This document shows, piece after piece, positions 15,579-21,316 of a stretch of DNA of 24,624 nucleotides. The position numbers and the translations under genes are program-made. The stretch covers positions 1 through 24,624 of the forward strand of contig USCR01000018.1 in NCBI GenBank assembly GCA_900553295.1, written 5' to 3'. This DNA is from an uncultured Eubacteriales bacterium. Its GTDB lineage: Bacteria; Bacillota; Clostridia; Christensenellales; Aristaeellaceae. How positions within the stretch are numbered: position 1 is the stretch's first letter; every line of letters starts with the position of its first letter. Below the pieces are notes generated by a model that worked only from the letters and a program-made list of their open reading frames with translations, was not told the DNA's origin and did no database searches.

Positions 15579-16430
15579 TTACACGGCTTTGCTCCTGATT
15601 TCATAGGGAGTAAGGCCGTTTTTCAAGTGAATGCGCTCAAAATTGTAAAAGTGGATGTACTGAGCAATCAGTTCTTCAACCTCAGCGCGAGTAGAATACC
15701 GAGCACGGTACAAGCATTCGGATTTGAGCGTACCAAAGAATTTTTCCATAGCTGCGTTGTCGTAAGGACATCCGGGACTGGACATGGACGGCCGAAAGTG
15801 GTATTCCTTGCTTAAGTCGAAGTATGCAGTGGAAGTGTATTGCGACCCTTGGTCACTGTGGAGGGCAAGTCCACCAGTGACCTTTTCTGTAATTAGAGCA
15901 TCCCGGATGGTCTGTGTGACCAGCAATGCCGCCATATTGCTGCCAATGCGGTAGGCCAATACCATCCGCCCGCAAAGATCCAGGACTGCACACAGGTACA
16001 GCATGCCTTGAGGTGTGGGAATATAGGTAATGTCGGTCACCCAGAATCGATTGGGTTGACACTGCTCAAAGGCCCGCTGCAACAGGTTCGGATATTTGTA
16101 CACACGCTGTTTGAGCTGCGTATATGTTCTTCGCCGCCTGATCTGTGCGAGCAGATTGGTCTTGCGCATGACGCGCAGAAGTGCCTTTAGATTTACCGTT
16201 TTCCCCTTCTGTCGCTGGATCCAGCGGCGAACACGCCGGATGCCGTAGGTCTGATTGCACTGCTGTTGGCACTGGACAATCAGGTCGATCAGCCATTGAT
16301 CCCTGGGCATTTTCTTCTGCGCCCTGCGCCAGGCATAGTATCCACTGCGCGAAACTTCAAAAACTTCGCACATGGCTTCAATGGGATAGATACCGCGGAA
16401 ACGCTCAATGACACGATATTTCAGCCTCAC
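15579..16430 (-). CDS. IS3-family transposase OrfB (DDE integrase domain)
   Basis: 283 residues read from GTG 16430. The N-terminal HTH_21-like segment RFRGIYPIEAMCEVFEVSRSGYYAW is trimmed here. The integrase core carries the catalytic triad Asp133 (WVTDITYIP), Asp193 (HSDQGSQY) and Glu229 (DNAAMEKFFGTLKSE), with 35 residues between the last two, as expected. It lies in the -1 frame of OrfA and overlaps its stop. The active protein is probably an OrfAB fusion made by -1 frameshifting; a candidate slippery A AAT TTT sits at 16451-16457, which would give ~383 residues. Reinitiation at the GTG is less likely, since the AGGAGG abuts it. The frame is intact, so the element may be active. Confidence 0.93.
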   Translation of the reverse strand: MRLKYRVIERFRGIYPIEAMCEVFEVSRSGYYAWRRAQKKMPRDQWLIDLIVQCQQQCNQTYGIRRVRRWIQRQKGKTVNLKALLRVMRKTNLLAQIRRRRTYTQLKQRVYKYPNLLQRAFEQCQPNRFWVTDITYIPTPQGMLYLCAVLDLCGRMVLAYRIGSNMAALLVTQTIRDALITEKVTGGLALHSDQGSQYTSTAYFDLSKEYHFRPSMSSPGCPYDNAAMEKFFGTLKSECLYRARYSTRAEVEELIAQYIHFYNFERIHLKNGLTPYEIRSKAV

Positions 16431-16729
16431 CTCCTTCCAACTTCTAACAGAAAATTTCGCAACAGCTCCACCTGCATACGCAGTTTTGCCAGCTCATGAT
16501 TTCGCTGAGCCTCCTCATTCTCCAGTGATTTTCGCGGGCGCCCCTTGGGACGAAGCACGTAGCCTTGAGCGAGCAGCCGTTCACGGCGGTTTTCTCGAGT
16601 AATGAGCTGCTGCACCTGCTTTAGGGTTAGATCCAGACTGGTTGCTATTTCACGATTCGTCTCGCCTTGAGATTTTCGCTCACGTATGGTTTCAATGAGC
16701 CCCTGCACATTCGTGTACTTTTGCCTCAT
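16427..16729 (-). CDS. IS3-family transposase OrfA (helix-turn-helix)
   Basis: 100 residues. Residues ~10-60 form a helix-turn-helix (ETIRERKSQGETNREIATSL, LTLKQVQQLI) that should bind the IS ends. A heptad-like helix near the C terminus (ELAKLRMQVELLRNFLLEV) should mediate multimerisation, as in IS3-group OrfA. The ATG follows AGGAGG by eight bases, but that ribosome site lies in the 3' arm of a strong hairpin (16737-16779) when transcription enters from outside. Confidence 0.9.
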   Translation of the reverse strand: MRQKYTNVQGLIETIRERKSQGETNREIATSLDLTLKQVQQLITRENRRERLLAQGYVLRPKGRPRKSLENEEAQRNHELAKLRMQVELLRNFLLEVGRR

Positions 16730-16736
16730 ACAATAA

Positions 16737-16779
16737 GCCTCCTGCTGTAGTTTGCTTCTTTCATTCTACAACAGGAGGC
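16737..16779. promoter_or_regulatory. Hairpin masking the transposase ribosome site / outward terminator
   Basis: GCCTCCTGCTGTAG pairs with CTACAACAGGAGGC (14 bp, one C-A mismatch). On the minus strand the 3' arm contains the AGGAGG of OrfA, so read-through transcripts would hide it. A TAGAAT at 16768-16763 lies at the end of the 5' arm; a transcript starting in the loop would lack that arm and be translatable. On the plus strand the stem is followed by CTCTTTTTT, a terminator-like end. Confidence 0.65.
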
Positions 16780-16787
16780 CTCTTTTT

Positions 16788-17333
16788 TCATTGTCCGTTT
16801 AGCGGGGTACAGTCCAGAAACCGGCAAGCCTTTTTTCGTATTCGTTGAATCGCTCCATAGACAGCGGTTACACTGATGTGCCGTTCTTCTGCAATTTCTG
16901 ATGCTTGCCTTTGCTGAAGAAAATATTCCTTGAAAACAAAGCATTCCAATTCGGTAAGCTGAGAACGCAAGGTAGACAGCGATTGCTTTGCTTCATAGGC
17001 CTCTATCCAGCGAACAATGTCGTCCTGGACGCAGGCGTTTTGCATTTTGTCCTCGAAAGGTACTTGCTGGCCTGTAATTCTGGCTCTTACTGCCTTCTGT
17101 CGCAGTATGGTAGCACACTGCTTCCTGCAAGCATTTGCCAACCACGCATATGGATTGGGATGCGAAGCCAGTTTCTTCTCCTTCCGTAGGGCAGCAATAA
17201 ATACTTCCTGAATGCAATCATCGACATACGGCATGTACTGGGATTGATAATGAAAACAATGCATGCAGTATTTCTTTAGCGTATCGTGATATACGCAGAA
17301 TAATTGCTCAATCAACTTGCCTTGATTGGACAT
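16788..17333 (-). CDS. Sigma-70 family RNA polymerase sigma factor (ECF-like), 3' end replaced by the IS
   Basis: 181 residues. Region 2-like sequence at ~10-75 (LKKYCMHCFHYQSQYMPYVDDCIQEVF, PYAWLANACRKQ) and region 4-like sequence at ~120-172 (LTELECFVFKEYFLQQRQASEIAEERHISVTAVYGAIQRIRKKA) mark a small ECF-type sigma factor. The last codons (from about residue 173) and the stop lie inside the IS right end, so the natural C terminus has been exchanged. Both functional regions are complete, so it may still work. It starts eight bases after the end of a decayed XRE-type gene, and AAGGAG lies 11 bases upstream of its ATG. The target promoters are unknown. Confidence 0.8.
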   Translation of the reverse strand: MSNQGKLIEQLFCVYHDTLKKYCMHCFHYQSQYMPYVDDCIQEVFIAALRKEKKLASHPNPYAWLANACRKQCATILRQKAVRARITGQQVPFEDKMQNACVQDDIVRWIEAYEAKQSLSTLRSQLTELECFVFKEYFLQQRQASEIAEERHISVTAVYGAIQRIRKKACRFLDCTPLNGQ

Positions 17334-17340
17334 GCATTTT

Positions 17341-17614
17341 TCAGCTCCTTGTTTTCTGTGCGTTCTCCTCCTGTATGGCCTTCAATGCAATATAAATCTG
17401 ATGAACCATCTCACTAGAGCATTTGTTCAATAGAGGATCATGCAGCACAGGATAATCTTCATCAAGCTGGGCTGTTCGGTATCCCGCTCAAAATTATCAT
17501 AGGAATTGTATGGATTTCCAGCTTCTCTGCCATTTCCGTCTGAGTTAAATGACGCTTTTCCCGTGCTTCTCTTAATCCTGAGCCAATCATATGCAAATTG
17601 ATGATAGTATTCAA
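17341..17614 (-). pseudogene. Decayed XRE-type helix-turn-helix regulator
   Basis: Coding-like sequence continues through three frames on the minus strand. From TTG 17614 or ATG 17590 it reads IGSGLREAREKRHLTQTEMAEKLEIHT, a typical XRE/Cro first half. One frame over it continues YDNFERDTEQPSL, the usual end of such a domain. In the third frame it runs LDEDYPVLHDPLLNKC to a TGA at 17341. At least two indels are needed to join the parts. It ends eight bases before the sigma gene ATG, so the two were probably an operon. Whether the indels are biological or assembly errors is not known. Confidence 0.6.
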
Positions 17615-18103
17615 AGGATCACCCCCACAGCGGCCAACTTTTCTTCATCTAATAGCATGAACTTCATGCCATATGACGAGATATGCCTTATTTCACTTTC
17701 GAGCTTCAATGGAATAAACAATGCTATTACATGATTTTAATATTATCGCATTCATTAAACGTTTTTTGCTGTTTTTTTGTTGCATTAAAAATTTTTCAGT
17801 TTAATTGTAAAATTTCATGCAGTATATAAGTGAACCAAGTAGTTGTATATACGTAGGATGAAGGTGAGCGGCCAACCCATACGCAGGCAGATAATGATGC
17901 CTGCTTTGTGATGTATTGCCACCAGGACCAAGCAGGTCAATCTGTGCAGCTGCGCAATGGTTTGCAAAATTCATCTCATAAGCGGCCCAGAAAATACAGT
18001 AGCCGTATGGACATCATCAAATGCATATACATCCCTAACGGGCCCGGTAAATGTGAAAGGTATTCCGGAAGCTATAAAATAGCATCATATAAAAGGAGGA
18101 ATA
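17615..18103. other. AT-rich region without an intact gene
   Basis: Bases ~17690-17830 are far richer in A+T than the surroundings (runs such as GTTTTTTGCTG and TTAAAAATTTTT). A perfect hairpin GCAGGCA/TGCCTGC lies at 17883-17904 and is followed only by TTT. An open frame at 17957-18082 (41 residues, no ribosome site) has a plausible protein-like tail, ENTVAVWTSSNAYTSLTGPV, ending 21 bases before the next gene; it could be a remnant. A TATAAA at 18073-18078 might be the -10 of the next gene, without a clear -35. Confidence 0.4.
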
Positions 18104-19066
18104 ATGGTGAAGCGACTTTTTGCGTGCGTTCTTTCGATTACTACGGCAGGTGTTCCCCCTAAACAAATCCTTAAACGCCCAAAGCAGTTTCATTTGATCA
18201 CGCAAATGGCGCTAGTTATCTTGACTCTAAGTGCAAGCGTTACTGCTTATGCAGAAGCACCAATGGACCAAATCTATCAGTATGTCGAGGAGCAGCTTGG
18301 CTATACCCGGGAGGAATTGACGCTGAACCAAACGGCGGAAACCGAGGAAGGCGGACTTGTGTTCAGTCTGAAGCTCAAAGAAGCCGACCCAGCCACCAAC
18401 GGATTAGTCATCGGCGAGCTGGATGCCCAAGGCAACTTTATCCGTCTAGAGGGTCCGCAAGCAATCGACCTGCTTACCCAATATGTGAATGATTGGCAGA
18501 AAAATCGTTTTCATTATGATACCCTGTATGATCTTGTGCAGCGGTGGCGCCCCATCGTAGATGCGTTATCCCCGGAGGAGCTGGCGGAATTTGATTACCT
18601 GAAGCATATCCGTACCATCGAAGCGTTTGTTCATCACGATTTTCGTCTACCAGGGGCGGAGCGCATTTCCTACGAGGATGCGGTGACCTATGCGCAGGAG
18701 GCACTGCTCCAGCTTCCCGGCTGGACGCAGGAAAAGGTGAACCTGATGCGTATCAGTACGGAGGCCTTCCATGTGCCGCTTGGCATGGAACAACCCGTCT
18801 ATCAATTTGTATTCAAACTTGCAAGCTCCGTGGAACAGTTGAAGGCTGCGCTCAGTGACGGACCTTATACCTTTGATCGGGATGCATGGGTTGCCAAGGA
18901 GGATGCGGTGTTTGGAGACAATCGCCCCATCCGAGTCAGCGTGCGCATCGACAGCCAGACCGGCGCGGTGGTGGGCACCATTCTGGTAGAATTTGCGCCG
19001 ACCTCCACCTATGATGAATCCTGTTTTTTCCTTTGGGACCCCTACAAGGAAACGGTCGGTCCGTAA
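18104..19066 (+). CDS. Secreted protein with PepSY-like repeats, function unknown
   Basis: 320 residues. The ATG follows AAAAGGAGG at ideal spacing. The N terminus has two hydrophobic stretches: a short one at ~4-16 (RLFACVLSITTAG) and a conventional signal core at ~35-49 (MALVILTLSASVTAYA) with cleavage near AYA-EA, separated by a basic KQILKRPKQ. The mature part has two stretches resembling PepSY units: ~53-120 ending in GELDAQGNFIRLEGP, and ~187-300 beginning ISYEDAVTYAQEALLQLPGW and ending VSVRIDSQTGAVVG. PepSY domains often act as protease inhibitors or envelope modulators, but I cannot assign a role. The next gene starts 40 bases later, so they are probably co-transcribed. Confidence 0.75.
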   Translation: MVKRLFACVLSITTAGVPPKQILKRPKQFHLITQMALVILTLSASVTAYAEAPMDQIYQYVEEQLGYTREELTLNQTAETEEGGLVFSLKLKEADPATNGLVIGELDAQGNFIRLEGPQAIDLLTQYVNDWQKNRFHYDTLYDLVQRWRPIVDALSPEELAEFDYLKHIRTIEAFVHHDFRLPGAERISYEDAVTYAQEALLQLPGWTQEKVNLMRISTEAFHVPLGMEQPVYQFVFKLASSVEQLKAALSDGPYTFDRDAWVAKEDAVFGDNRPIRVSVRIDSQTGAVVGTILVEFAPTSTYDESCFFLWDPYKETVGP

Positions 19067-19106
19067 AATTTCCCTTGCTGTATGAAATGAAAGGAGGCGT
19101 TTTTTC

Positions 19107-21188
19107 ATGACAAAGCGATGGGCTGCCTGTTTCTGTATCCTGATGCTGGCCTTGTGTATCATATGCAGTGCTCTGGGAGAAACGTACCCCGCCCGGAACA
19201 TCTTTTTTGATGAGGAGAGCATCAGTTACGTGGCTGCCTCAGGTGGAAAACTGTACGCGCTGCTTGGCAGCAGCCTGGTGCGCATAGAACCAGACGGATC
19301 GCTTGTCTCCCTGGGACAGATTGCATCGGAAGGTTGGATCAGCGCCCTTGCCGCCCATGGTGAAACCCTCTATGCCCTGGACCAAGCGGAGGACAGCTGG
19401 CGCATGCTGTGCGTGCCGGTCACCGGCAACGGGCTGGATGCTGCTTCCGTGCTGCCATTGGCGCTGCCCGAAGGCGCGTGGGTCAGCCAGGTTCGGGCAG
19501 ACGCCGGCACGCTGTGGCTTCTGTGTTCCGCTGGAGCGGAGCAGCAGCTGTCTGCCTGGCCGTTGGATGGAGGAGCGGAGCAAAGTTGGACGGTAAAAAA
19601 TGTGCAGGATTTCGACTTGCTGGGGGACGGCCGAGTGATGCTGCTGCGTCAGGAACAAAGCATGACCGGGAGGACCTATTCCCTTTACGCCTTTGATCCG
19701 GCCACAGGCCAGGAAACGACCTGGGCAACCTGGGAGGAAGCGTCAGGCAACCGCCTGGCCTATGACGCGGCCAAGCGGATCGCTTATCTGTTTGGGCGGG
19801 AATCCGTCTATACCGTGCAGGAGCAGGGCACGCCCGCTTATCTGGACGGCTTCCTGGCAGGGGACGTGGTATCCGTGGCGCTGCTGGAGAACGGCGCGGC
19901 CCTGGTGGTGGACAACATGTTGACCGTGCGGGATTTCACCCAGGAATCCGCCCAGCGGCTGCGCGTGATGTGCGACCACGGCCGGGGTGAGGAGTACCGC
20001 GCCTTTGTGGAGGCGAACCCGCAGATCGACCTGCAATTTGTCAGCCCCACCTTAGACAGCTGCGAAGAGCAGTTCACCCAGGATATGCTGCTGAAGAATG
20101 GACACGCGGACGTATATATTCTGGAGGATCTGTCCGTATTGACCTCCATCAAGGAAAAAGGGTATTTTGTAGATATGGGCCAAAATGCCGATCTCGCCGC
20201 ACTGGCGGAGCAAATGTATCCGGCTTTTCAGTCGCTCTTCTGCGAAGGCGAGGCCGTGGCAGCCTTCCCCAAGGACGTGTTTCTGGAGGTTCTGTGCTAT
20301 CATAAGCCCACCTTTGAGGCTCTGGGCATGGAACCGCCTGCAACCTACCAGGAATATTTTGACTTCTGCCTGGCCTGGATGGAAGATCTGGGTGAGGCAT
20401 ACCCCGACGTGGCACTACGCCCCTTCGCCAATGGCCTGGACCTGGAAACCCTGCTGACCCGCTATGCCAACGAGCAGATGCGCCAAGGGACAGAACCAAC
20501 CTTTGCTGTTCCGGAAATGGTTGCGCTGATGGAGCAATACTTCGCCGTAGTAGACGCTGATGCACGAGCGGAGGATATCAATGGCACCGCATTGTTTGCC
20601 AGCTATACATTACCGCTTTGGGGCGCAGAAGATGCATACGGTTATCTGCCCTTGTCCTTTGGCGGGGAAGCTACCCTATCCCCCGCAGAAGGTGATGTGA
20701 GCTATTTTGTCATCAATCCCTATGGAGAAAATGCCCTGGCCGCCATGGAATTTGTAGATGCCTACAATGAAAAACGCGCAGAAGTTGGACAAGCCCTGCT
20801 TTTCAGCTCGATCAATCAGCCCCTGGAGCGGGTACTGTTCGCCAGTGAATACGCGGCCATGGAAGCAAGGCTGGCCGAATTGGAAGCCAGCCTGGCAGAG
20901 GCGGAGCCAGCTGCCCAGCGGGATATCGAAGTGCAAATCAGTGAGCAAAAAGCACGCATGCACACCCTTGCCACAGAGGAACGCTGGGCCGTTACACTGG
21001 AAGCCCTGGCAACCTATCGGGATTTATCGGGCCTCATATGGCTGAATCCCTCCAACGCAGTGCCACGCATATGGGATGACCTGCCGCAGCTGGAAGCAAA
21101 CGCTTCACCCCAACGTATCACTGCCTTTTTGGAGACGCTGGACCAGCGCTGGCGAATGTTGCGGCTGGAAGATGGTGTCAGCCAGTAG
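19107..21188 (+). CDS. Secreted propeller-like + solute-binding-like fusion protein
   Basis: 693 residues; a signal peptide at 1-25 (CILMLALCIICSALG) with no clear lipobox. Residues ~30-285 show repeated blade-like units such as GGKLYALLGSSLVRIEPDGS, ETLYALDQAEDSWRMLCVPV, YSLYAFDPATGQE and RIAYLFGRESVYTVQEQG, consistent with a beta-propeller. From ~292 (QRLRVMCDHGRGEEYRAFVEANPQIDLQF) it reads as a type II extracellular solute-binding fold, with DVYILEDLSVLTSIKEKGYFVDM and HKPTFEALGMEPPATYQEYF. Near residue 590 is a charged coiled segment (MEARLAELEASLAEAEPAAQ). GAAAGGAGG precedes the ATG. No permease genes are adjacent, so a surface sensor or binding role is more likely than transport; this is inference. 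Confidence 0.78.
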   Translation: MTKRWAACFCILMLALCIICSALGETYPARNIFFDEESISYVAASGGKLYALLGSSLVRIEPDGSLVSLGQIASEGWISALAAHGETLYALDQAEDSWRMLCVPVTGNGLDAASVLPLALPEGAWVSQVRADAGTLWLLCSAGAEQQLSAWPLDGGAEQSWTVKNVQDFDLLGDGRVMLLRQEQSMTGRTYSLYAFDPATGQETTWATWEEASGNRLAYDAAKRIAYLFGRESVYTVQEQGTPAYLDGFLAGDVVSVALLENGAALVVDNMLTVRDFTQESAQRLRVMCDHGRGEEYRAFVEANPQIDLQFVSPTLDSCEEQFTQDMLLKNGHADVYILEDLSVLTSIKEKGYFVDMGQNADLAALAEQMYPAFQSLFCEGEAVAAFPKDVFLEVLCYHKPTFEALGMEPPATYQEYFDFCLAWMEDLGEAYPDVALRPFANGLDLETLLTRYANEQMRQGTEPTFAVPEMVALMEQYFAVVDADARAEDINGTALFASYTLPLWGAEDAYGYLPLSFGGEATLSPAEGDVSYFVINPYGENALAAMEFVDAYNEKRAEVGQALLFSSINQPLERVLFASEYAAMEARLAELEASLAEAEPAAQRDIEVQISEQKARMHTLATEERWAVTLEALATYRDLSGLIWLNPSNAVPRIWDDLPQLEANASPQRITAFLETLDQRWRMLRLEDGVSQ

Positions 21189-21249
21189 CAGCGATCTCCT
21201 GTCCCCCCCTGAGAGAACGGCACATTACGTAAAAACACCAAATAGTGAA

Positions 21250-21278
21250 TTGCACCCCATGGGCCAAGGCTGTATCAT
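21250..21278 (+). promoter_or_regulatory. Promoter ahead of the glycosyltransferase gene
   Basis: TTGCAC (21250-21255), a 17-base spacer and TATCAT (21273-21278), about 32 bases ahead of the predicted start of the PMT-type gene. A complementary GTGCAA lies at 21292-21297, giving an inverted repeat that straddles the promoter. Confidence 0.55.
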
Positions 21279-21316
21279 ATACACAAATGATGTGCAATCC
21301 AGAAAGGCTGCCCTCT

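Larger units (their letters stand above)
15519..16816 (-). mobile_element. IS3-family insertion sequence, 1298 bp
   Basis: The ends are inverted repeats: TGGACTGTACCCCG at 15519-15532 and its exact complement at 16803-16816, with about 21 of 26 bases matching when extended. The TG...CA termini, two overlapping transposase frames and DDE motif fit the IS3 family. Direct target duplications of 3-5 bases are not evident (left flank ...TTACG, right flank GAAAC...), so the flanks may have been rearranged. The right end lies inside the 3' end of a sigma-factor gene. Confidence 0.9.

Noticed and set aside
17883..17904. Hairpin in the AT-rich region as part of a riboswitch
   Set aside because: I looked for c-di-GMP-type and other conserved riboswitch cores around it and saw none; only a simple stem is present.
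17908..18162. 84-residue frame overlapping the start of the PepSY-like gene
   Set aside because: No ribosome site, it overlaps a well-supported start in another frame and has no protein-like pattern.
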